Origin: an uncultured Oscillospiraceae bacterium
GTDB taxonomy: Bacteria > Bacillota > Clostridia > Oscillospirales > Oscillospiraceae
Reading direction: 5' to 3'
Assembly (NCBI GenBank): GCA_910584045.1
Contig: CAJTYO010000002.1
Span: forward strand, 1-64,000
DNA length: 64,000 nucleotides
In this document: piece by piece, positions 34,520 through 42,276 of the stretch
Layout: each line of letters opens with the position of its first letter
Numbering within the stretch: the first letter of the stretch is position 1
The notes under the pieces: model-generated
Seen by the model: only the letters and a program-made list of their open reading frames with translations
What the model was told of the DNA's origin: nothing
Database searches by the model: none
Program-made: the position numbers and the translations under genes

Positions 34520-35365
34520 TCAGCAGTCTTTATCGATGGCTTCCTTGATCTCCCGGGCGCGGCGGAGCATGTGCAGCAGGTTCTCACGGTCCCCCCGGCG
34601 GATGACGTAAGCAAAGGCCGCCAGCTCCTCCACCAGGGTGTCTATCTCCCGGACCAGGGCGTCCTGATTCTCCAGAAACAGCTCCGTCCACATGGTCTCG
34701 TTGAGCTTGGCCACCCGTGTCATATCCTTGAAGCTGCCGGCGGAGAAGCCCTCAAAGTTGGGGGCCGACGGGCTGCCTACGTAGGCGCAGCTCACCACGT
34801 GGGCCAGCTGGGAGGTGTAGGCGATGATGTGGTCGTGCTCCCGGGGAGTGGAGAGCTGAAGATGACCGAAGCCCAGCTGACGGGCCAGCTCCCATATGCC
34901 GTCCACGCAGGTCTGGGGCGTACCCGGAAAGGGGGTCAGAATCAGGGAGGCCCCTTGAAACAGTCCTGCAAAGGCGTTGGCGTAGCCGGAACGCTCAATG
35001 CCCGCCATGGGATGCCCCCCCACAAAATAGAAGCCCGCGTCCCGCACCACGTCCTCCAGCGGGCCGCAGATCACGCCCTTCACGCCGCCGCAGTCCATGA
35101 CGGTCCCGCCTCGGCGGAAGTGGTCCCGGTGGGCGGTGACGTACTCCACCACCGCCTGGGGGTACAGCGCCGCGATCACCAGCTCGCACTCCGCCAGACG
35201 ATCCGCCGTCAGGGCGGCGGATACAACGCCCTCGTCCAGGGCCCGGCTGAGGACCGCGCCGTCCGCGTCATAACCTAGGAGGGTGCAGTCCGTATATTGG
35301 CGGATGGCCTTGGCCATGCTGCCGCCGATGAGGCCCAGACCGGCCACGCCGATTGTCTTAAACAT
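34520..35365 (-). CDS. tyrA: Prephenate dehydrogenase
   Basis: This is a 281-residue enzyme. The N-terminal Rossmann motif is GVAGLGLIGGSMAKAI. The catalytic region contains GGHPMAGIERSGY and STPREHDHIIAYTSQLAHVV, with the conserved His residues. It oxidises prephenate to 4-hydroxyphenylpyruvate for tyrosine. No ACT regulatory domain is present. ATG 35365 follows GGGGTGAT; an upstream in-frame extension lacks homology. It is the first gene of the cluster. Confidence 0.93.
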   Translation of the reverse strand: MFKTIGVAGLGLIGGSMAKAIRQYTDCTLLGYDADGAVLSRALDEGVVSAALTADRLAECELVIAALYPQAVVEYVTAHRDHFRRGGTVMDCGGVKGVICGPLEDVVRDAGFYFVGGHPMAGIERSGYANAFAGLFQGASLILTPFPGTPQTCVDGIWELARQLGFGHLQLSTPREHDHIIAYTSQLAHVVSCAYVGSPSAPNFEGFSAGSFKDMTRVAKLNETMWTELFLENQDALVREIDTLVEELAAFAYVIRRGDRENLLHMLRRAREIKEAIDKDC

Positions 35366-35417
35366 AGATCGATCACCCCTGTTCCCAGTATTCCCGGGCC
35401 GCTGCCCGGCAGGCAGA

Positions 35418-35426
35418 AGTATACCA
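35418..35426 (-). promoter_or_regulatory. Extended -10 promoter for tyrA-aroBAC
   Basis: On the minus strand TGGTATACT gives an extended -10 element (TATACT at 35423-35418). A start near 35411 would leave a 46-nt leader to ATG 35365. No good -35 is seen, as is common for extended -10 promoters. Confidence 0.5.
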
Positions 35427-35495
35427 CACTTTTCCCCGTTTGTGGAGGCGGATAGGGCGGTGCTCTCAAATTTTATCATTTTCTCCAAAATCTGG

Positions 35496-35525
35496 TTGCA
35501 TGTTCCCCGTAAGATGTGGTATTGT
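35496..35525 (+). promoter_or_regulatory. Promoter for the DUF4015-like gene
   Basis: TTGCAT (35496-35501), an 18-bp spacer and TATTGT (35520-35525) lie about 50 bp before GTG 35579. It is divergent from the tyrA promoter. Confidence 0.4.
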
Positions 35526-35578
35526 AAGGAATAGAATGCGGATGCAGCGCACGTGATAGAAAGAAATGGGGGACGTTT

Positions 35579-36676
35579 GTGGCAAAGGGATACCAGAATT
35601 ACCGGGGCCGGGGCTCTGCGGGAGCGCGGGCGGCCATTGTCCTGCTGGTTTTAGTATTGATCCTCGCCTGCGCCTTTATGTTCGCGCAGCAAAATGTTTC
35701 TTACGCTGACGACGGCAGAATCTTTTTGGAGCTGCCCTACTTCGGGCGGGTCTATCTGCCGGCTCCGCCGCCTCCGGCGGAACCGGAGCCCGAGGAGGAG
35801 GAGCCCGTCCTGCCCCCCGTCCAGCTGGTTATCGACGAACCGGAGCCCGAACCTGAACCCGAGCCTGAGCCCGAGCCTGTGGACCTCTTCGGCGAGCACC
35901 ATCTGGCGGAGCTCTCCGCTCTGCCGCCGGGTGGGGAGGAGCTGGCGGCACTGTTGTCGGAGCGGGGGGCCAGCGGCTTCGTCTACCCCGTCCGGGACAA
36001 TACGGGCCGGGTGTTCTGGGCCTCCGAGAGCGCTCAGAAGAAGGCTGTCAACGCAGATGCGGCCGCTACGGAGCTCCTGAAGAGTCTGTGCGGAACGGAG
36101 GGGATGCTGGCGGTGGCGCGGTTTAACGTGCTCCACGACAGCTACTACGCCTTTGCCAACATGAAGGATGCGGCCATCTGTCAGACCAAGGGCTACGTCT
36201 GGTATGACAACCACTCCCTGCACTGGCTGGAGCCAGATAAGGAGCTGGCGCGGCGGTATGTGACAGGCTTGGCGGTGGAGTGCGCCCAGCTGGGCTTTGA
36301 CGAGCTGCTGCTGGAGGAGCTGTGTTACCCCACCCGGGGGAACCTCTATAAGATCAGCTATGACAACAACACGTTGGGAAAGACCGAGGCGCTGGCGCTG
36401 CTGCTGACGGAGATCCGGGCGGCGCTGGAGCCCTACGGTACGAAGGTATCCCTGCTGCTGACGGCGGAGGACGTGCTGGCGGGGAGCAACGAGGAGTCCG
36501 GCGTAGACCTGGCGGCCCTGCTGCCCTTGGCGGACGGCGTGTATGTCCAGACCGCCGACCCGGAGGCCGTCCGGGCGGCTTTGACGGCCCCGGAGGGAGC
36601 GGAAAAATGGCCGGAGCTGGTGCTCCTCACGGCGGAGCCGGGGGACGCGGACAACTGGTGCATCCCGGCGGTGTGA
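35579..36676 (+). CDS. Membrane-anchored DUF4015-like putative glycoside hydrolase
   Basis: 365 residues. A basic N terminus and one hydrophobic helix (AAIVLLVLVLILACAFMFA) serve as a membrane anchor or uncleaved signal. A Pro/Glu linker (residues about 70-108) with eight tandem EP pairs follows. The C-terminal domain of about 250 residues has TIM-barrel-like features of DUF4015 (KGYVWYDNHSLHWLE, GFDELLLEELCYP, ADGVYVQT). The enzyme activity is unproven. The start is GTG 35579 with GGGGGAC upstream. It acts outside the membrane and may trim wall or surface glycans. Confidence 0.65.
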   Translation: MAKGYQNYRGRGSAGARAAIVLLVLVLILACAFMFAQQNVSYADDGRIFLELPYFGRVYLPAPPPPAEPEPEEEEPVLPPVQLVIDEPEPEPEPEPEPEPVDLFGEHHLAELSALPPGGEELAALLSERGASGFVYPVRDNTGRVFWASESAQKKAVNADAAATELLKSLCGTEGMLAVARFNVLHDSYYAFANMKDAAICQTKGYVWYDNHSLHWLEPDKELARRYVTGLAVECAQLGFDELLLEELCYPTRGNLYKISYDNNTLGKTEALALLLTEIRAALEPYGTKVSLLLTAEDVLAGSNEESGVDLAALLPLADGVYVQTADPEAVRAALTAPEGAEKWPELVLLTAEPGDADNWCIPAV

Positions 36677-36712
36677 GATACGGCCGGCAGACAAAGGCTC
36701 ATATAAGGCGAA

Positions 36713-36752
36713 GGGCCCGGGCTTCCGCAAGTCCGGGCCCGTTTGCTTTGCG
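36713..36752 (+). terminator. GC-rich terminator
   Basis: GGGCCCGG(G)CTT pairs with AAG(T)CCGGGCCC (36713-36740), followed by GTTTGCTTT. It ends the DUF4015-like gene. Confidence 0.75.
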
Positions 36753-37148
36753 GTGCCAGCGGCTTTATTACTTGCAATCTTTGCCTGCTTTTATGTCTGC
36801 CCGCTGACCGGAATATTCTGTGTCAGGTCTATTGCTCCGGGGCTTTTCACGCGGCGGTTTTGACCCGGGCGGCGAGGCCGTCTTTTTTTCCCAATATTTC
36901 CCTCCAAAGGGCGGATAGACACTTCTGACAAAACCCAGGCCGCGGGATTTGCGATTCTGTATAATTTTGCCGAATTGCGGAAATGTTAGCAAAATTGCTG
37001 GTATTGCCCTGGGGATTGTGCTATACTATTCAATACCCGTGTTATCGTTCGATCCGGTCCTGCGCCCCGTATTTTTTGCGGCCGGGGAGGGCGGTAACAG
37101 GCAGAAAATGGATGCCAAAAATCATATCGGTAGAAAAGGGGTGAGAGA
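36753..37148 (+). promoter_or_regulatory. Leader of the V-ATPase operon with an extended -10 promoter
   Basis: This 396-bp gap has no gene. TGCTATACT at 37019-37027 forms an extended -10; a start near 37034 would leave a leader of about 115 nt before ATG 37149. GGGGTGAGAGAATG supplies the ribosome site. A T-run after a GC-rich stem near 36868-36892 may be a terminator. No riboswitch was recognised. Confidence 0.45.
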
Positions 37149-37463
37149 ATGTCACTGGAAGCCATAACCAAGATCCGCTCCGTGGAGGAGGGCATGGACC
37201 AGGCCAGAGCTGACGCCAGATCCCGCGCCCAGAAACTGACCGCCGAAGCCGAGCGGGAGGGGCGCGCCCTGCTGCAAAAGGGCCGGGAGGAGGCAGCCAA
37301 GGCCGCCGCCGCCGAGATGGAAAAGGCGGAGGCCGCCGCCGCCAAGCGGCGGGAGGAAATCCTGGCCCAGGCGGAGCGGGATTGCGCGGCTCTGAAAAAG
37401 GAGGCCGGCTCGCGCATGGACAAAGCGACGCAGGCAATCTTAGGAAGGGTGGTAGGAAACTAA
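37149..37463 (+). CDS. ntpF: V-type ATPase peripheral-stalk subunit (G/H-like)
   Basis: This is a 104-residue protein, almost entirely coiled coil and rich in Ala, Glu, Lys and Arg (AEAEREGRALLQKGREEAAK). Composition, length and first position match NtpF of the Enterococcus ntp operon. With NtpE it forms the peripheral stalks that hold the catalytic head against the membrane subunit. It is separated from ntpI by one base. Confidence 0.85.
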   Translation: MSLEAITKIRSVEEGMDQARADARSRAQKLTAEAEREGRALLQKGREEAAKAAAAEMEKAEAAAAKRREEILAQAERDCAALKKEAGSRMDKATQAILGRVVGN

Positions 37464-37464
37464 A

Positions 37465-39402
37465 ATGGCGATTGTCAAAATGAAACGGGTCCGGCTCATC
37501 GCCCTTGCCAAGGACAGGGATGCGCTGCTGTCGGAGCTGCTTCATGTAGGCTGCGTGGAAATCCGCGAGCCGGGCGAGGCCGGTGAAGACTGCGAGACCC
37601 TGCTGCACCGGGACACCTCACTGCTGGCGGACGCCAAGGACGGCCTGACTCAGCTGCAGCAGGCCGTTGAGGCGCTGGGAAAGTACGCCCCCCAGAAGAA
37701 GGGGCTCTTCACCCCCCGGCCCAAGATGGGGGAGGCGGAGCTGCTGGACGAGGGGAAGCGCCGCGCCGCACTGGAAAAGGCTGCTGCCATCAACGGCCAC
37801 GCCAAGGCCATCGGACAGCTCAGCGCCCGGGAAACCCGGGTACAGGCGGACCGGCTGGCCCTGGAGCCTTGGAGCGCCTGCGACGTACCCCTGGAGGTAA
37901 AGGGGACGGCAAAGTCCGCCATGCTGCTGGGCACCGTGCCCGCGACGGCGGATTTTTCCACGCTGGCCGGCGCACTGGACGAGGCTGTTGGCGCGGCGGA
38001 CATACGGGAGCTCTCCGCAGACCGGGAGCAGCGTTACCTGGAGGTCATTGTTCACACCGACTGCCGCCAGCAGGCGCTGGATGCGCTGAGGAGCTTTGGC
38101 TTCAGTTTTGCGCAGCTCAGGGACCTGACCGGTACCGTGTCGGACAACATTCGCGCCCTGGGCCGGGAGCTGGACGAAATCTCCGCCCAGCGGGAAAAGG
38201 AGATCGAGGCCATTCGCCGGATGGGTCCCAGCATGGACGAGCTGAAAACCGGCCTGGACCGGATGGAACAGGTCATCGCCACGGAGAGCGTCAAGGAACG
38301 GCTGCTCACCGGCGGGTCCATCCTCTATCTGGAGGGCTGGGCCTCCGTGCCGGAGATTCCGGCGCTGGAGAAGGCCCTGGCCAAGTTCGACTGCGCCTAT
38401 GAGCTGACCGAGCCGGAGAAGGAGGAATATCCTCAGGTTCCGGTGGAGCTGCGCAACGGCAAGCTGGTCCGGCCCATGAACATGGTCACGGATATGTACT
38501 CCCTGCCGGCCTATGGCTCCGTGGACCCCAACCCGCTGATGGCCCCCTTCTTCATTGTGTTCTATGGCATGATGATGGCGGATATGGGCTATGGGATCAT
38601 CATGATGCTCCTGTCGGCGGTCATTCTCATCAAGGCGAAACCCAACGGCGCAACTATGCGCTATATGATTCCCCTGATAGGGCTGTGCGGTATCAGTACG
38701 TTTATCTGGGGCCTCCTCACCGGCGGCTTCTTCGGTGATCTGATTCCCCAGATGCGGGGCATCATCACCGGGGTGGACCCGGAGAGCGTGCCTCTGTGGT
38801 CGCTGTTCTCCCCGCTGGACGACGCGCTGGCCGTGCTGGTCGGCTCACTGGTACTGGGCGTGATTCAGATCTTCACCGGCATGATCATCAGCATGTATAA
38901 GCAGATCAAGCGGGGCGAGACCATGGCAGCCCTCTGCAGTGAGGGCGCGTGGTTCGCGGTGTTCATTCTGGCGGGCGCCGGCTATGCTGCGGGCAAGCTG
39001 ACCTGGGGGCTGATCGCAGGACTGGTGGTGCTGCTGCTGACCCAGGGCTACGGCAAGCAGGGGCTGGGCAAGATCACCGGCGTTTTCGGCGCCCTGTACA
39101 ACGGTATTACCGGATATTTCAGCGACATTATGTCCTACTCCCGCCTGATGGCTCTGATGCTGGCCGGCGCGGTGGTGGCCCAGGTGTTCAACAAGCTGGG
39201 CGCGATCACCGGCAACGTGGTCACCTTCTTCATCATCGCTATGATCGGCAACACGCTGAACTTTGCGCTGAACATCCTGGGCTGCTTTGTCCACGATATG
39301 CGTTTGCAGTGCCTGGAGTTCTTCGGACGGTTCTATGAGGACGGCGGCAAGCCCTTCCGTCCCTTGAATATCAACACAAAATATGTAGACGTCGAGAAAT
39401 AA
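37465..39402 (+). CDS. ntpI: V-type ATPase membrane subunit I (a-subunit)
   Basis: This is a 645-residue protein. The N-terminal cytoplasmic half contains coiled coils to about residue 340, and the C-terminal half carries about seven to eight membrane helices. The segment SYSRLMALMLAGAVVAQV contains the Arg that faces the rotor ring. FYGMMMADMGYGIIM and FVHDMRLQCLEFFGRFYEDG are typical family landmarks. It forms the ion half-channels with the NtpK ring. Confidence 0.93.
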   Translation: MAIVKMKRVRLIALAKDRDALLSELLHVGCVEIREPGEAGEDCETLLHRDTSLLADAKDGLTQLQQAVEALGKYAPQKKGLFTPRPKMGEAELLDEGKRRAALEKAAAINGHAKAIGQLSARETRVQADRLALEPWSACDVPLEVKGTAKSAMLLGTVPATADFSTLAGALDEAVGAADIRELSADREQRYLEVIVHTDCRQQALDALRSFGFSFAQLRDLTGTVSDNIRALGRELDEISAQREKEIEAIRRMGPSMDELKTGLDRMEQVIATESVKERLLTGGSILYLEGWASVPEIPALEKALAKFDCAYELTEPEKEEYPQVPVELRNGKLVRPMNMVTDMYSLPAYGSVDPNPLMAPFFIVFYGMMMADMGYGIIMMLLSAVILIKAKPNGATMRYMIPLIGLCGISTFIWGLLTGGFFGDLIPQMRGIITGVDPESVPLWSLFSPLDDALAVLVGSLVLGVIQIFTGMIISMYKQIKRGETMAALCSEGAWFAVFILAGAGYAAGKLTWGLIAGLVVLLLTQGYGKQGLGKITGVFGALYNGITGYFSDIMSYSRLMALMLAGAVVAQVFNKLGAITGNVVTFFIIAMIGNTLNFALNILGCFVHDMRLQCLEFFGRFYEDGGKPFRPLNINTKYVDVEK

Positions 39403-39420
39403 TTAAGGAGGAAATCAATC

Positions 39421-39912
39421 ATGAGTTTTCTGGAATCTTTTGGCGGCCTGGCGCTGGCTCTGCTGGGCTCCGGCCTGGCCGTCGGTCTGAGCTGCGTCGG
39501 CTCTGCGAAGGGCACCGGCATCGCCGGCGAGGCTGGTACCGGCCTTCTGTGCGAGGACCCCAGCAAGTCCGGTAAGGTCATGGTCCTGCAGCTGCTCCCC
39601 GGTACCCAGGGCCTGTACGGCATGGTCGTCTGGTTCTTCGCCCTCATCCGCATGAACTTCATGGGCAACGCCGCCGCCGTGGCCGGCTCCATGACCGTGC
39701 AGCAGGGTCTGGCCTTCTTTGCCGCCTGTATGCCCATGGCCATCGGCGGTCTGCTGTCCGCCATTGCCCAGGGCCGCGTGGCCGCCGGTTCCATTAACAT
39801 CCTGGCCAAGAAGCCCGACGACTGGTCCAAGGGCCTGATCCTCTGCGGTATCGTCGAGTTCTACGCCATTCTGTCTCTGCTGGCCTCCATGCTGATGCTG
39901 CTCCAGCTCTGA
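39421..39912 (+). CDS. ntpK: V-type ATPase rotor-ring subunit K, Na+-type
   Basis: This is a 163-residue proteolipid with four membrane helices as two c-like hairpins. LLPGTQGLYG (Thr62, Gln63), AIAQGRVAA (Gln117) and GIVEFYAI (Glu146) correspond to residues that bind Na+ in Enterococcus hirae NtpK. Only the second hairpin has the carboxylate, as in V-type rings. The ion is therefore probably Na+. AAGGAGG precedes ATG 39421. Confidence 0.94.
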   Translation: MSFLESFGGLALALLGSGLAVGLSCVGSAKGTGIAGEAGTGLLCEDPSKSGKVMVLQLLPGTQGLYGMVVWFFALIRMNFMGNAAAVAGSMTVQQGLAFFAACMPMAIGGLLSAIAQGRVAAGSINILAKKPDDWSKGLILCGIVEFYAILSLLASMLMLLQL

Positions 39913-39940
39913 TTATCCCACTGAGAAAAGGGGATTCGAT

Positions 39941-40546
39941 ATGAACGGAATTGAAAAGATCACCGCCCGCATCGAAGCCGACGCCAAGGCGGAGGTGGCC
40001 GGCATCCTCCGGGAGGCGGAGGAGAAGGCTGCCGCCATCCGCGAGCAGTACAAGACCCAGGCCCAGGCGGAGGCCAAGGCCGCCGCCGAAGAAGGTAAGG
40101 CCGCCGCCAAGCGCCAGGCTGAGCGCCTGGAGAGCGCGGCCCAGACGGACGCGAAGAAGCGTCTGCTGGAGGCCAAGCAGGACGGCCTGGACGAGGCCTT
40201 CAGCCGCGCCCAGAAGAAGCTGCTGGGTCTGGGAGACGGGGAGTACGCCGATCTGCTGGCCCGCATCGCGGCCCAGGCGGCCCGGTCGGGGCAGGAGGAG
40301 ATCGTGCTCAACGACAAAGACCGCAAGCGGGTGGGTTCCCAGGTGGTGGATAAGGCCAACGCCCTGCTGACCGCGTCCGGCCGGACGGGGAAGGCGGCGC
40401 TGAAGCTGTCCAAGGAGACCCGGGATATGGCCGGCGGCCTGACCCTGCGGGACGGGAATGTGGAGGTTAACTGCGCCTTCGAGACCCAGCTGCGGGTGCT
40501 GCGGGAGGAGATGGCGGCCCAGGTGGCCGGGATTCTCTTCTCTTAA
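39941..40546 (+). CDS. ntpE: V-type ATPase subunit E
   Basis: This is a 201-residue protein. Its N-terminal half is an Ala/Glu/Lys-rich coiled coil (IEADAKAEVAGILREAEEKA). The C-terminal globular part (GGLTLRDGNVEVNCAFETQL) matches the family's head-binding domain. It pairs with NtpF in the peripheral stalk. Confidence 0.9.
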   Translation: MNGIEKITARIEADAKAEVAGILREAEEKAAAIREQYKTQAQAEAKAAAEEGKAAAKRQAERLESAAQTDAKKRLLEAKQDGLDEAFSRAQKKLLGLGDGEYADLLARIAAQAARSGQEEIVLNDKDRKRVGSQVVDKANALLTASGRTGKAALKLSKETRDMAGGLTLRDGNVEVNCAFETQLRVLREEMAAQVAGILFS

Positions 40547-40592
40547 CGCAAAGCCAATCCATTGAATGCAACTGCAAGAAAGGAGGATGGCT

Positions 40593-41591
40593 TTGGCAAA
40601 GAAATTGAAAGACACCGACTATCTGTTCATCTCCACCTACCTGCACAGCCGGGAGCGGGACCTGCTGACCAACGCGCGCATGGAGCGCATGATTGATGCT
40701 CCCACGGCGGAGGAGGCGGCCAAGGTGCTCGTTGAGATCGGCTATGACGAGTTTGACGCCTCCAGCCAACGGGAGCTGGGCGCGGTGTTGGCCAGGGAGC
40801 AGGAGAAGCTGTTCCAGGACCTGTACCGCTTCGTGCCCGACAAGGCGGTGGTGGATGTGTTCAAGGTCAAATACGATTACCACAATCTGAAAGCGCTGCT
40901 GAAGGCCCGGGCCACCGGCGCGGACGCCGGGCGGCTGCTGCTGGACGCGGGGCGTGTGCCGGCGGAGGATATGCGCCGGGCGGTGATGGAGGGAGACTAC
41001 GGCTCTCTCCCCGAGGCGCTGCGGCAGGCCGCCGGCGAGGCGGGCGAGGTGCTCAGCACCACCGGCGACCCCCAGCTGTCGGACTTCATACTGGATCGGG
41101 CCTACTACGCGGAGATGCTCTCGGCGGCGCGGGCCACGGGCAGCGGCTTTCTGACCCGCTATGTGCAGGCGTCTATCGACGCGGCCAATCTGCGGGGCGC
41201 GGTGCGGACCCTTCGGATGAAGAAGGGGGCCGACATGCTTCGCCGGGTGCTGGTGGAGGGCGGAACGATCCGTGCCGACAGCGTCCAGGCGGCGGCGCTA
41301 AACGGCTCTCTGGAGGATCTGTACCGGCCCACCAATCTGCGGCAGGCGGCGGAGCTTGGCATGGCGGCAGCCGGCGGCGGCAGCCTGACACCCTTTGAGA
41401 AGGCGTGCGACGACGCGGTGACGGCCGTGGCGGCCGGCGCGAAGAGCGTACCCTTCGGCGTGGAAGCGGTGGTGAGCTTCCTGGCGGCCAAGGAAATCGA
41501 ATTTACGGCGGTGCGTATCATTATGTCCGGCCGCATGGCGGGCATCAAGGGCGACATCATCCGGGAAAGGCTGCGTGAGGCGTATGTATAA
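40593..41591 (+). CDS. ntpC: V-type ATPase subunit C (d-type, rotor-to-ring connector)
   Basis: About 332 residues, all-alpha, with three repeated modules typical of V-ATPase subunit C/d (DYLFISTYLHSRERDLL, VKYDYHNLKALLKARATG, AAKEIEFTAVRIIMSGRMAG). It sits on the rotor ring and couples it to the central shaft. TTG 40593 is chosen because GGAGG (40582-40586) is adjacent to ATG 40587 but 6 nt from the TTG. Starting at 40587 or 40566 would add 2 or 9 residues. Confidence 0.9.
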   Translation: MAKKLKDTDYLFISTYLHSRERDLLTNARMERMIDAPTAEEAAKVLVEIGYDEFDASSQRELGAVLAREQEKLFQDLYRFVPDKAVVDVFKVKYDYHNLKALLKARATGADAGRLLLDAGRVPAEDMRRAVMEGDYGSLPEALRQAAGEAGEVLSTTGDPQLSDFILDRAYYAEMLSAARATGSGFLTRYVQASIDAANLRGAVRTLRMKKGADMLRRVLVEGGTIRADSVQAAALNGSLEDLYRPTNLRQAAELGMAAAGGGSLTPFEKACDDAVTAVAAGAKSVPFGVEAVVSFLAAKEIEFTAVRIIMSGRMAGIKGDIIRERLREAYV

Positions 41592-41892
41592 GATCGCGGT
41601 ACTGGGCGACCAGGACAGCGTGCTGGGCTTCAAGGCGCTGGGACTTGACATCTTCCCCGTAGAGGGGACGGATGAGGCCCGCCACGCCCTGCACAAGCTG
41701 GCAAAAGAGGAATACGCCATCATCTATATCACCGAGCAGCTGGCCGCTGTCCTACAGGCGGACATCAACAAGTACAAGACGTCCGTCACGCCGGCGGTGA
41801 TCCTGATCCCCGGGAAGGCGGGGAGCCTGGGACTGGGCGCTCAAGCGCTTCAGAGCGCCATTGAGCGTGCCGTGGGCGCGGATATTGGCTGA
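41584..41892 (+). CDS. ntpG: V-type ATPase subunit F
   Basis: This is a 102-residue protein with YKIAVLGDQDSVLGFKALGL and AIIYITEQLA, the Rossmann-like fold of subunit F in the central shaft. ATG 41584 overlaps the ntpC stop by 8 nt; GTG 41575 is a less likely alternative. Confidence 0.9.
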   Translation: MYKIAVLGDQDSVLGFKALGLDIFPVEGTDEARHALHKLAKEEYAIIYITEQLAAVLQADINKYKTSVTPAVILIPGKAGSLGLGAQALQSAIERAVGADIG

Positions 41893-42089
41893 GACAAACC
41901 GCCTGCAAAAGTTTGTATTCTTGTAAATTTTCCCGTTTTTTCTGTATTCAGTTGTCAAGGTGCTCTTCGTGCGATCTTCGTATTTACCCGCCGCACACGG
42001 CCTAGCGCTGGGCCTGGTTGTACTTTCTTTCGGAATGGCTACCGCGGTGGTTAGTACTCCCTACCATATAGGGGTGGAAACGGAGCAAA
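41893..42089. other. Gap between ntpG and ntpA, upstream part
   Basis: AT-rich at first (41893-41950), then mixed. No gene is supported. A frame at 41960-42244 has no ribosome site and no similarity. Confidence 0.4.
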
Positions 42090-42120
42090 GTTGCACGCAG
42101 ACGTGCAACCTCTGTAGAAT
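42090..42120 (+). promoter_or_regulatory. Promoter with overlapping palindrome upstream of ntpA
   Basis: TTGCAC (42091-42096), an 18-bp spacer and TAGAAT (42115-42120) form a plausible promoter. The perfect inverted repeat GTTGCACG-CAGA-CGTGCAAC (42090-42109) covers the -35 and spacer. This suggests an operator or a folded leader. It would allow separate control of the catalytic-head genes ntpABD. A second GC-rich hairpin lies at 42216-42234. Confidence 0.5.
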
Positions 42121-42276
42121 GTTCACAGAATGTTTATATTTACACTCTGACCGTTGGTTTGAGCGGGCGGAGCGCTGGCGAAGAGCCCGGGATAATGAAA
42201 AGAAAAAATTTCCCATGCCGCGCGGAGCGCGGCAGACGCAATAGCCTTTAATTTTGAAAAGGAAGGCAGTGAAGGA

